This document shows positions 1-6,806 of a stretch of DNA of 16,217 nt, in pieces (within the stretch, counting starts at the first letter, position 1; every line of letters starts with the position of its first letter). Below the pieces are notes generated by a model, which saw only the letters and a program-made list of their open reading frames with translations, was not told where the DNA came from and made no database searches. The DNA is taken from positions 1 through 16,217 of the forward strand of contig CANRGM010000023.1 of assembly GCA_947630155.1 (NCBI GenBank), given 5' to 3'. Source of the stretch: an uncultured Clostridia bacterium (GTDB lineage Bacteria > Bacillota > Clostridia > TANB77 > CAG-508). The position numbers and the translations under genes are program-made.

Positions 1-75
1 ATTGACAAAAAGAAAGAAGTTGTTATATTGAGAATTTTATATAATAGCATGGATTGGAAAGATGCTATTCAATAA
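1..75 (+). CDS. C-terminal end of a RelE/ParE-like toxin (partial)
   Basis: The first 75 bases form an open frame in frame 1 that ends in TAA and enters from outside the window. It encodes 24 residues, with the core VVILRILYNSMDW. This resembles the last beta strand and tail of RelE/ParE-superfamily toxins, which often end in an 'LRILYxxMDW' type sequence. Those toxins inhibit translation or gyrase and are normally encoded just after their antitoxin, which would lie outside the window. With so few residues the family call is tentative. A strong terminator hairpin follows at 145-179. Confidence 0.45.
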   Translation: MDKKKEVVILRILYNSMDWKDAIQ

Positions 76-144
76 AAACTTGGTGAATTCAGCCATTAAA
101 TGGAAACTTAAAAAAGCAGTTTTTTTGGCTATTAAGTAGAAACT

Positions 145-179
145 AAAAGAAGTCTAGATATTATTTCTAGACTTCTTTT
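145..179 (+). terminator. Intrinsic terminator hairpin
   Basis: AAAAGAAGTCTAGA (145-158) pairs perfectly with TCTAGACTTCTTTT (166-179) around a 7-base loop. The A and T tails make it usable in both directions. It would end the transcript of the toxin-like gene at 1-75. Confidence 0.8.
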
Positions 180-299
180 GACAAGTAAAAATTGCAATCA
201 AACTTGTTGTGAAAATTTGTAAAAATTATGTCGTAATATTGACTTGCAAATAATTTTTATAATAAAATTATTAAAGAAAATAGTAATAAGTAATTAGTA

Positions 300-328
300 T
301 TGATTTTTTTGAATTTTCTTGTTATAAT
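300..328 (+). promoter_or_regulatory. Sigma-A-type promoter of lipoprotein pair
   Basis: TTGATT (300-305), a 17-base spacer, and TATAAT (323-328). A second TATAAT follows at 332-337. The first gene starts about 100 bases downstream. No operator is evident. Confidence 0.6.
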
Positions 329-433
329 TGTTATAATTTGTTTATATAAATAATTATGCAAGAAAATGGAATTACATTAAAAATGAAAAATCATAAAGAA
401 AAAAATTTAAAATAAAAAGGAGCGGTAAATATT

Positions 434-1108
434 ATGAAAAAGAAAATTTCAAGTATAATGGTAGTATTATTAATATTAGGAAGTATTATGTTTATTTTGA
501 CTGGATGTGGAAATGATAGTAAATCTTTAAAAGAAGATAGCGCAAAAGAAAACTCTAGTGAATCAAAAAAAGAATATTCAATTGGAGATAATGATAGCTA
601 TTATGTAATTATTAATGGAACTAAATTTCAAGCAGGAGATAAAATTTCAAGTGTATCTAAAGCAGGACTAAAGTTAAAAGAAAAGAATTTAGACGAAACC
701 ATACCAAAGAATAGGTATTTATTGGCTAAATCGGTACTTAATGCTGATGATAAAGAAGTATGTTCATTTGTACCATTAAATTCAACTGATGCTACAATTA
801 AATATGAAGATGCGGTAATTGGAGGTTTCGAAGTTGGAGATATTAATTACAGCGAATTATCAGAAGAGACATTAGCTCTTGATGTAGAAGTTGCAGGTGG
901 CATAAAATTAGGCTCATCTTTAGAAGATGTAGAAAATGTATTAGGTAACGATTATTTTAAGTATGAACAAGCAGCAAATGAAAGCTTAAAAATGCCAGCA
1001 TATACAACCTATACTTATTCTAAAGGATATAAAGGTTATAAATTTATAATAGATGATAGTGGTAAAGTATCAAAAATTTCATGGAACAATTATAGTTATG
1101 ATGAGTAA
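434..1108 (+). CDS. Predicted lipoprotein, BamE/BLIP-like C-terminus
   Basis: This 224-aa protein begins with a lipoprotein signal: Lys-rich start, hydrophobic core and lipobox LTGC, giving a lipidated Cys25 after cleavage. A short charged and Ser-rich linker (about 26-50) follows, then a folded region. It probably sits on the outer face of the membrane. The last ~70 residues contain GSSLEDVENVLG and end with GKVSKISWNNY, a helix-then-sheet pattern resembling the small BamE / beta-lactamase-inhibitor-like fold; that is inference. AAAAAGGAG (414-422) is the ribosome binding site. The next gene is a clear paralogue (shared YYxII, QAGDKIS/KAGDKIS, GKVxxIxWxNY) and lies 64 bases downstream, so the two are probably co-transcribed. 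Function unknown. Confidence 0.8.
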   Translation: MKKKISSIMVVLLILGSIMFILTGCGNDSKSLKEDSAKENSSESKKEYSIGDNDSYYVIINGTKFQAGDKISSVSKAGLKLKEKNLDETIPKNRYLLAKSVLNADDKEVCSFVPLNSTDATIKYEDAVIGGFEVGDINYSELSEETLALDVEVAGGIKLGSSLEDVENVLGNDYFKYEQAANESLKMPAYTTYTYSKGYKGYKFIIDDSGKVSKISWNNYSYDE

Positions 1109-1172
1109 TAAAAAAGAATTAATTTATGAGTAAAAACTTATGAATATAATAAATGAGGAGGGCATAAATATA

Positions 1173-1916
1173 ATGAAAAAAATAACAAAAATTCTTGCAA
1201 TTATAGCAATATTAATAATATGTGTATTATCATTAACAGGGTGCGGAAACCAAAAGGAAAGCACTCAAAAGTCAAAAAATAACGAAGCAAATTCGAATAA
1301 TACGAACAATAATCTTAACACAACTTATAATACTTCAAATAGTACTTCCAATTCAACAACTTCAAATGAAACAACTGATACAAGAACAATTCCAGAAGTT
1401 GACAAAAAAGTAGTAGACTATAAAACAGACGAGCCATATTATTTCATAATAGGCGGAATAACATATAAAGCAGGAGATAAAATTAGTGATTTATCAAAAT
1501 CTGGGCTACATTTAAATCAAACAGGAGCAGAGAAGGAAATTTCTAAATATGGTTATTTAATTGGTGGTGGTGCTATACTTAATGAAAGTAAAAAAACAGT
1601 ATTTAATATAACACCTTTTAATGGTGGAACAGAAACAATAAAGGGAGCAGAAGCTCAAATAGGTTCACTTTCAATAGATAGTTCTACACTAAAATATTTT
1701 CCAGATATAGAAGTTTGTAATCATATTACAATAGGAACAGCTATAGAAGATGTTATTCAAGTATTTGGAGAGCCTACATCAAAAACAGATGCTACAGAAT
1801 ATTATGGACCAACATATAAATATGACGTAACTGGAGATTATAAGTATTACATTTTTGATACTGATAAAGATGGTAAAGTTACATCAATCAAATGGGAGAA
1901 TTATGTAACAAAATAA
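1173..1916 (+). CDS. Predicted lipoprotein, paralogue of upstream gene
   Basis: The start is placed at ATG 1173, because GAGGAGGG (1155-1162) sits 10 bases before it and a lipoprotein signal begins exactly there; the open frame itself reaches back to 1140. The 247-aa product has a lipobox LTGC with Cys24 as lipidation site, then an Asn/Ser/Thr-rich linker (about 25-75) much longer than in its neighbour, then the same folded domain: YYFII, KAGDKIS, GTAIEDVIQVFGEP, GKVTSIKWENY. The pair looks like a tandem duplication that diverged, with the linker expanded in this copy. Such linkers usually span the peptidoglycan. Nothing in the sequence names the ligand or role. A terminator follows at 2011-2043. 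Confidence 0.8.
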   Translation: MKKITKILAIIAILIICVLSLTGCGNQKESTQKSKNNEANSNNTNNNLNTTYNTSNSTSNSTTSNETTDTRTIPEVDKKVVDYKTDEPYYFIIGGITYKAGDKISDLSKSGLHLNQTGAEKEISKYGYLIGGGAILNESKKTVFNITPFNGGTETIKGAEAQIGSLSIDSSTLKYFPDIEVCNHITIGTAIEDVIQVFGEPTSKTDATEYYGPTYKYDVTGDYKYYIFDTDKDGKVTSIKWENYVTK

Positions 1917-2010
1917 ATTTATATTTGCTTTATGGATATAAGTTTTAAATTAATTACAATATTGTTAAAGAACAAAAGTTTCTAAAAAATTAATTAAATA
2001 TAAATTATAA

Positions 2011-2043
2011 GAAGTACTTGTACAAAAACAAGTACTTCTTTTT
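2011..2043 (+). terminator. Intrinsic terminator of lipoprotein operon
   Basis: GAAGTACTTGT (2011-2021) pairs perfectly with ACAAGTACTTC (2028-2038) around a 6-base loop, followed by TTTTT (2039-2043). It lies about 95 bases after the second lipoprotein stop. Confidence 0.85.
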
Positions 2044-2049
2044 CAGTGC

Positions 2050-2113
2050 AAGGAGGATCGAACGATTGAACGATATTTTGAACGATAAAAAAATTAGTTT
2101 TATAATTTCTTAA
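2050..2113 (+). other. GAACGAT repeats with possible 15-codon frame
   Basis: GAACGAT occurs at 2060-2066, 2068-2074 and 2080-2086. AAGGAGGA (2050-2057) looks like a strong ribosome binding site, and TTG at 2066-2068 lies 8 bases after it. The frame from that TTG encodes MNDILNDKKISFIIS and stops at 2111-2113. It could be a leader peptide or chance; no homologue is known to me. Confidence 0.2.
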
Positions 2114-2319
2114 ATTTTAACGAATTTGAGAAGTAGGGGAGAAAAATAGCAATTTTTAGTATAATGATTAAATTTTTATAAATTTTAAAATTAAAAATAA
2201 AATTTATAAAATAATTTTTAAAAAGCAAAAATAAGTTTAGAATAGAAAATCTAATATAGAAAAATATAATTAGAAAAAATAAAATAATAAATATAAAATT
2301 AGATAAAAAAATAATTATT

Positions 2320-2525
2320 GGTTAGGACACATTAAGACCTAATAAAAGCAGAAGAGAGGTAGAACTTTAGAGAGAAATATAGGTAAAATGTGTATAAAAA
2401 AGAAATATATAACTTTGCACAAAATGAAAGTTTTGTGCAAATAGGAGTAGGAATATAAATATAGCCAGTATGTATTGCTACTACTGGCTTTGCTGTACGT
2501 CTATCCTACTAAAACTGCTTATTTT
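2320..2525 (+). ncRNA. Candidate structured RNA, about 200 nt
   Basis: Several helices fit together on the plus strand. ACACAT (2327-2332) and ACCTA (2337-2341) pair with TAGGT (2380-2384) and ATGTGT (2388-2393) around a small internal loop. TTTGCACAAAA (2414-2424) pairs perfectly with TTTTGTGCAAA (2431-2441). AGTAGGA (2446-2452) pairs with TCCTACT (2504-2510), enclosing AGCCAGTA (2463-2470) with TACTGGCT (2482-2489). AAGCAG (2346-2351), in the loop of the first helix, can pair with CTGCTT (2515-2520), which would be a pseudoknot closing the whole. The region is richer in G and C than its surroundings. Size, pseudoknot and clostridial host make the raiA RNA family the first candidate to test, but I cannot confirm its consensus from memory. 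No good promoter was found. Confidence 0.45.
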
Positions 2526-2743
2526 CTTAATTATCTAAATATTATTCTATATTATATATAATTCTTTGTAATCTGCTTTATTACTGCGTTTTAACTTACT
2601 TTGCTTATTATCTTATTACTATTATATTATTACCTATATTATTTTCCCAAAAACCCAACGTTTTTTATTTTGAAATATAATTTTAAATACTTATTCTAAT
2701 TTGTTTTATTATTTTACTAAACAAGTTATATGTCTTTCATATA

Positions 2744-3167
2744 AAAGTGTCTTAAAATCGATTTTAGAGTCTCAAGCCAAATAAAGCCTGAAACATCAAT
2801 ATTTTCAGACAACAAACTATATGGCTAATTTTTAAAAACGCCTTAAAATCGATTCTCGTGCGTCGTTATTTAAGCCATTTTCAGCTATTTATATAGGTTT
2901 CCAGGATTTTATAAAAATCACTAATATAGATTATAATTTCCAAAATAAAATTCTCTTTAAATTACAATTTTCATATTATAATGATTAACTTTATTACTAA
3001 ATTATAAAAACGTCTTAAAAACGATTTTGAAACTTCATAAATATAAACTAATATATAAGATTATATATTATAATATTTAATACATAATAATTGTATTGAT
3101 ACAAAATTAACAATCTATATAAAGTATTATAATTATAGTTTAAAACATCTTAAAATGAGTTTTAAGC
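2744..3167. repeat. Four copies of CTTAAAATCGATTTT-type palindrome
   Basis: Copies begin near 2744, 2834, 3006 and 3142. The shared core is AAAACGTCTTAAAATCGATTTT with 2-6 differences per copy. Copy 1 contains CTTAAAATCGATTTTAGAG, copy 3 CTTAAAAACGATTTTG, and copy 4 CTTAAAATGAGTTTTAAG, the last being a palindrome with 7-bp arms. Spacings are irregular (about 90, 172 and 136 bases), so this is not a CRISPR or a simple tandem array. I see no other copy in the window. Confidence 0.55.
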
Positions 3168-3550
3168 AATTTTTAATATTAATTAGTAAAATTACAAATT
3201 AAAATCAAAAATCTAAATTTAATTCAATTTTAATCAAAAAATTTCATAATTAACAAATGTTCGGTTTTAAAATTTAATTGTTCGTAAATTATAAAAATCA
3301 AAATTTTAAAATCTAAAATTCAAATTTTATAAAATTAAAAATTTTTATCATATTTTTATTTTCTGCAAAAATTTATAAAAAAATTTTCAAATTATTTTTG
3401 GTTTCTGCTTCTTGTATAAATTATTTGAATTTTTTTTATTTTTAAATTGTAAATTTGACTATTCAAACATTGAGCCTACTCCCCTCTCTCCCACTGCTTT
3501 CAGCCATTTTAAATAATTTTTAAAACTTTCTCTTTATTTTTATAAAAATT

Positions 3551-3585
3551 AAGTAGACAAAATTTTATGTTCATTTTGCCTACTT
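3551..3585. terminator. Hairpin, possible bidirectional terminator
   Basis: AAGTAGACAAAAT (3551-3563) pairs with ATTTTGCCTACTT (3573-3585) with one A/C mismatch and a 9-base loop. Flanking AAAATT and AATTTT can extend the stem. It would separate transcripts of the non-coding region from the Nudix gene promoter just downstream. Confidence 0.5.
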
Positions 3586-3625
3586 TAATTTTACACTAAC
3601 AATTTCAGTTTTTTTCGACTTTTCA

Positions 3626-3654
3626 TTTACTTTTAGCAAAAAGTATGATAAAAT
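3626..3654 (+). promoter_or_regulatory. Probable promoter of Nudix gene
   Basis: TTTACT (3626-3631), a 17-base spacer, and TAAAAT (3649-3654), followed about 35 bases later by the Nudix start. Confidence 0.5.
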
Positions 3655-3688
3655 GTTTACAATCTTTTTTTGAAAGGCGGTATGTTTT

Positions 3689-4189
3689 ATGGAAATTCGC
3701 AATCTATATGACACCGACAGAAACCTTTGTGAACAGACTGTAGAGAAAGGTCAACCTATTCCAGCCGGGCTTCGGATTGTATGCGTTTGTGCTGTAATCG
3801 TAAACTCTAATAACGAGTTTCTGATTCAGAAGCGTGTACCTTCAAAGAACGGCAAGTTCGGATTGACCAGTGGTCACCCTAAGCTTGGAGAAAGCAGCAA
3901 AGAGGGAATGCTTACAGAGCTTTATGAGGAACTCGGAATCCTTATTCCTCATGAAGAGCTGCACCTTTTCCATTCTGAGCTGCATGATGAAGTTTCCTTC
4001 AGAGATTTGTACTATTATAAGAATGATTTCGATCCTTCTATTCTCCGGTATCAATCTGAAGAAGTAGAGTTCGCCAAATGGGCAACCTACGAAGAAATTT
4101 CTGAACTCTTCCAAAACACCATGTTTTGCCATACACACTACGCTGACCTTCAAAAGTATATTGACTACATCTCTTCACATCAAAAATAG
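3689..4189 (+). CDS. Nudix hydrolase (IPP-isomerase-like subgroup)
   Basis: The 166-aa protein carries a Nudix box at residues 62-84, reading G-x5-E-x7-T-E-L-Y-E-E-L-G-I. The usual Arg before the first catalytic Glu is Thr76, while the metal-binding Glu residues (E77, E80, E81) are kept. The N-terminus (MEIRNLYDTDRN) and the FLIQKR strand resemble Nudix proteins annotated as isopentenyl-diphosphate isomerase-like or YfcD-like; these usually hydrolyse nucleoside or other diphosphates, and the substrate cannot be told from sequence. GAAAGGCGG (3672-3680) is the ribosome binding site. The gene is visibly richer in G+C and uses different codons from its AT-rich neighbours, which suggests recent acquisition. 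It is a single-gene unit between its own promoter and the terminator at 4200-4240. Confidence 0.85.
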   Translation: MEIRNLYDTDRNLCEQTVEKGQPIPAGLRIVCVCAVIVNSNNEFLIQKRVPSKNGKFGLTSGHPKLGESSKEGMLTELYEELGILIPHEELHLFHSELHDEVSFRDLYYYKNDFDPSILRYQSEEVEFAKWATYEEISELFQNTMFCHTHYADLQKYIDYISSHQK

Positions 4190-4199
4190 TGCTAAACTA

Positions 4200-4240
4200 A
4201 AAAGCAAGTGCCACTCATCTTTTGAGTGGCACTTGCTTTT
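4200..4240. terminator. Bidirectional terminator, Nudix / DUF402
   Basis: AAAAGCAAGTGCCACTCA (4200-4217) pairs perfectly with TGAGTGGCACTTGCTTTT (4223-4240) around a 5-base loop. A tracts and T tracts flank both sides. It lies between convergent genes and overlaps the stop codon of the minus-strand DUF402 gene. Confidence 0.9.
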
Positions 4241-4793
4241 ATATTATATTTTTTCTATATTTTAAATAATCTTCTATTCCTCTATTTACAAATCTGTTTG
4301 TTTTACTTTTTAATTCTTTCATTAATTTATCCGCAACTTCATATGCAAAATTATATTTTTCTTGGTCAATTGCACCACTTTTTAAAGCATCAGATAAGTC
4401 ATTTCTGTCTTCTAGATTAATATATGTACTAGATTTAGTCGCACATTCTTGATAAAATACCACATCTAAATATAAATCATCATAATATGGAATACCTTCT
4501 TCTACAATATTCCCATCTGTTATATCAAAATAATATTCTAATATATTTGATTTATCATCTATATGTGCTCTTACATTATAATTTTCATGTAATGGAGTAT
4601 ATTCCAATAAAGTAAAGTTTTTATCTATTTTTTTTACTAATTCCCCATTAATATACATATAATAAGGTTCTGTTACTTCTCTAAATTCCTTTAATGTTAC
4701 ATATGTATCTAACTCTTCAAGCTTCACAATAGTAATCTCCAGTTCTTTTGCTTCTCTTGTATATTTTTTTCTTACATCTACCTTTCTATTCAT
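4239..4793 (-). CDS. DUF402 family protein (FomD/Ntdp-like)
   Basis: The start is taken at ATG 4793, because AAGGAGG precedes it by 9 bases; the longer frame to 4829 has no such site. The 184-aa product shows the DUF402 pattern: YYFDITDG (87-94), PYYDDLYLD (102-110) and an acidic NLEDRNDLSDAL segment (126-137) followed by a helical tail. Characterised members are metal-dependent nucleoside di/triphosphatases or, for FomD, hydrolases of a cytidylyl-linked fosfomycin intermediate. The catalytic acidic residues are therefore plausibly the Asp cluster at 90-110. The start overlaps the end of the kinase-like gene by 8 bases, which implies translational coupling and a shared task. It is the last gene of the operon and ends in the hairpin at 4200-4240. 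Confidence 0.75.
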   Translation of the reverse strand: MNRKVDVRKKYTREAKELEITIVKLEELDTYVTLKEFREVTEPYYMYINGELVKKIDKNFTLLEYTPLHENYNVRAHIDDKSNILEYYFDITDGNIVEEGIPYYDDLYLDVVFYQECATKSSTYINLEDRNDLSDALKSGAIDQEKYNFAYEVADKLMKELKSKTNRFVNRGIEDYLKYRKNII

Positions 4794-5487
4794 TTGTTCT
4801 TTCCTCCTTATCGCGATTATAAAAATCATTTAAAAATTTAATATTTTTTTCATTTAAAAAGACTAGTTTGCCTAATTTTTCTCTATATATTTTTCTTTCC
4901 TCTTCGCCTATATCTCCGAATTTCTTTTTTCTCATAAAATCAAGAATATTTTCTATATTTCCTATAGTTTCTTCTAAATCCCCATTTATTACTAGCCAAT
5001 CATAGCTTTTAGATTCCATTATTCTTTCAATTTGTTTTAGACCTCTTGATTGTCTTGTTTTTCCTCTAGCACCTCTTTGTCTTAACAATTGTTCTTCTGT
5101 TTCTGGTATTACATATATCATAACAGTTTCTGGAAATTTTTCTTTTATTTCTAATCCTCCACTTACTCCCATATCAATTAGTAGATCTTTATTATTATTT
5201 TCGTTTAATTTATCTTCTAATACAGGCATTCCATAGTAATCATTTTCAATTTTTGAACATGCCATTAATTTATTTGATTTCAACAACTCTAAATATTCTC
5301 TATCTGAAATAAATTTATATTGTTTTTCTCTGCTTTCTCCTACTCTAGGTTCTCTAGTGGTATATGTAGAAATTTGTTCTGCGTTATTTCTTCTTTCTAA
5401 TAGATTTTTAATTATTGTACTTTTTCCAGAGCCGCTTGGTCCTGATATAACTACCAATAAATTATTTAAATTATTTAAATTATTCAA
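4786..5487 (-). CDS. Guanylate-kinase-like protein with altered base site
   Basis: The 233-aa protein has the guanylate kinase fold: P-loop GPSGSGKS (16-23), TTREPRVGE (43-51, matching the phosphate-binding TTRxxRxGE), YYG (84-86), an Arg-rich lid (135-148) and YDWLVING (162-169). By alignment from YYG, the Glu that contacts guanine in guanylate kinases is Ala76. The usual IDVQGA segment reads IDMGVSGG, keeping Asp105 only. A ~40-residue charged extension (190-233) exceeds the usual ~200-aa length. The substrate may therefore not be GMP. The start is TTG at 5487 with AAGGA 8 bases upstream. The first 30 bases are a threefold AATAATTTA repeat encoding NNL units. It lies 17 bases after the radical SAM gene and overlaps the DUF402 gene. 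Confidence 0.8.
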   Translation of the reverse strand: MNNLNNLNNLLVVISGPSGSGKSTIIKNLLERRNNAEQISTYTTREPRVGESREKQYKFISDREYLELLKSNKLMACSKIENDYYGMPVLEDKLNENNNKDLLIDMGVSGGLEIKEKFPETVMIYVIPETEEQLLRQRGARGKTRQSRGLKQIERIMESKSYDWLVINGDLEETIGNIENILDFMRKKKFGDIGEEERKIYREKLGKLVFLNEKNIKFLNDFYNRDKEERTNE

Positions 5488-5504
5488 TTTAACATTCCTT
5501 CTTT

Positions 5505-6605
5505 TTATTGTGATATTAAGAACTCATCTTCTCTTTTTAATAATTCATCTGCTTTTATGTTCCTTTTTGTTATATGTCTTAAATAAGACACTTCTTCTTG
5601 CCAATAAGTTCCATCAAGCTTTATATAATGATCTTGTATTTGAAAATTCCCCTTTAATTCTATTTTGTCTAACAATTCCTGAAATTGATTTGCAGTTATT
5701 TGCTTATTACTTTCTTCTTTACATACACTAAAGTTTGGACACTCTTCATCACAAAATCCTATCTTATTACTTCCAATACAAATTGGATAACTAATACATG
5801 TAGGATTACAATAGTATATTCTAGCACTATGTCCATTATAATCTGGTCTGTTTAATAAATAGCTAATTCCGCAAGAAGTTTTCTTAAAGGTTGGATAGCT
5901 TTTATTTTCTTTTTTAAATACATCTTTTATTTTTTTATAAGTTTCTGGTAACAAAACTTTATGGTCTGGATCATATTTTTCTGGTATTTCTATATTTGCA
6001 TTTTCCATTACATTTTTTAGGTGGGTATTTAAGCGTATTCCAGATACTATACTACAATCACAGTATTTCGTAACTATAGATGCTACATGTTTGATTGTTT
6101 TCTCATCACTATTCAATCCCTCTATTACAGGTCTATAATAATTGACCAACTTTATATTATTTAATTTTGATAAAATTTTCATTGTTTCAATTTGTCTTTT
6201 TTCATCTCTGTTTTCAAGTTTTTCAGACAATCCTGAAAATGTATATAATATTATAATGTTTAGATTAATTTTTGCAAGGATTTCTGCTCTTTCCTCGTTC
6301 ATATAGCCTTTTGTAATTATCATTATTGGATTTTCAACTTTTCTTTGTTCCATGATTTCAAGTATTTTTATTGTACTATCAAATACTTGAGAGTTCAATA
6401 ATGGATCTGTTTGGTTATTAATTGATATTGGTATTTCTTTAGTATATAGTCTAAAGTTTAATAACTCATCTACTAATTCCTCTTCATCTGAAATTTTCTT
6501 TACAGTACATCTGTCCCCTAGCCCGCTCAATATACAATATTTACAACCTATTGTACATCCATCATATGATGATATGGAAATAGACGATTTTAAATAATTT
6601 AACAT
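5505..6605 (-). CDS. Radical SAM enzyme with Cys-rich C-terminus
   Basis: This 366-aa protein carries the radical SAM motif C-x3-C-x2-C (C17, C21, C24, in DGCTIGCKYC), which binds the [4Fe-4S] cluster that cleaves S-adenosylmethionine. NNQTDPLL (63-70) and YRPVIEGLN (157-165) match strand motifs of the TIM barrel and resemble the spore-photoproduct-lyase-like branch. The C-terminal third has seven Cys within 51 residues (245, 266, 270, 276, 285, 289, 295), enough for one or two auxiliary iron-sulfur clusters, though the spacing is not a canonical SPASM pattern I can name. AAGGGAG lies 10 bases before the ATG. It is the first gene of a three-gene operon with a kinase-like and a DUF402 protein. 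The substrate is unknown; a nucleotide or nucleotide-linked molecule is an inference from the neighbours. Confidence 0.85.
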   Translation of the reverse strand: MLNYLKSSISISSYDGCTIGCKYCILSGLGDRCTVKKISDEEELVDELLNFRLYTKEIPISINNQTDPLLNSQVFDSTIKILEIMEQRKVENPIMIITKGYMNEERAEILAKINLNIIILYTFSGLSEKLENRDEKRQIETMKILSKLNNIKLVNYYRPVIEGLNSDEKTIKHVASIVTKYCDCSIVSGIRLNTHLKNVMENANIEIPEKYDPDHKVLLPETYKKIKDVFKKENKSYPTFKKTSCGISYLLNRPDYNGHSARIYYCNPTCISYPICIGSNKIGFCDEECPNFSVCKEESNKQITANQFQELLDKIELKGNFQIQDHYIKLDGTYWQEEVSYLRHITKRNIKADELLKREDEFLISQ

Positions 6606-6657
6606 TTATCATTCACTCCCTTTTATATATTTTTTTAAATAATTTTCCTATGCTTCA

Positions 6658-6685
6658 ATTATATTCATATATTATTTAAAATCAA
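6658..6685 (-). promoter_or_regulatory. Promoter of radical SAM operon
   Basis: On the minus strand TTGATT (6685-6680), a 16-base spacer and TATAAT (6663-6658). It lies between the terminator at 6743-6782 and the first operon gene, giving a ~45-base leader. Confidence 0.6.
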
Positions 6686-6742
6686 ATACATATATTTTAT
6701 GAGTGGTATAAATGCTGTTTATATCATCTTCCAAAGTACATC

Positions 6743-6782
6743 AAAAAAAACATATTTATTTATATCTAATATATGTTTTTTT
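6743..6782 (-). terminator. Terminator after LysR gene
   Basis: AAAAAAACATAT (6744-6755) is complementary to ATATGTTTTTTT (6771-6782) around an AT-rich loop. Read on the minus strand, the stem is followed by a long U run. It separates the LysR gene from the radical SAM operon. Confidence 0.65.
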
Positions 6783-6806
6783 ATTATAATTATAATATAT
6801 TTTCGG

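Larger units (their letters stand above)
76..433. other. Intergenic region with repeat, terminator and promoter
   Basis: No protein gene is seen. The stretch holds an imperfect direct repeat of about 20 bases (92-113 and 127-148, sharing ATTAA..G.AGAAACT-like sequence), a terminator hairpin (145-179), then very AT-rich DNA with a sigma-A-type promoter (300-328) for the lipoprotein pair. A second weaker promoter-like pair, TTGACT at 239-244 and TAAAAT at 263-268, lies upstream. Confidence 0.6.
1917..3688. other. Long AT-rich non-coding region
   Basis: About 1.77 kb without a convincing protein gene. It contains the terminator at 2011-2043, three GAACGAT repeats with a possible tiny TTG-started frame (2050-2110), a candidate structured RNA (about 2320-2525), a cluster of four imperfect palindromic repeats (2744-3167), a hairpin at 3551-3585 and the Nudix promoter (3626-3654). 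The rest is very AT-rich with stops in all frames. A pyrimidine-rich GC patch at about 3473-3500 is unexplained. Confidence 0.6.

Noticed and set aside
2320..2525. tmRNA, RNase P, SRP RNA or tRNA
   Set aside because: None of the conserved sequences of these RNAs that I know is present.
2744..3167. CRISPR array
   Set aside because: Repeats are diverged, spacing is irregular (90-172 bases) and no cas genes are near.
5505..6605. Prokaryotic viperin
   Set aside because: The motif context is DGCTIGCKYC rather than the viperin NxxCxxxCxxC type, and the Cys-rich C-terminus does not fit.
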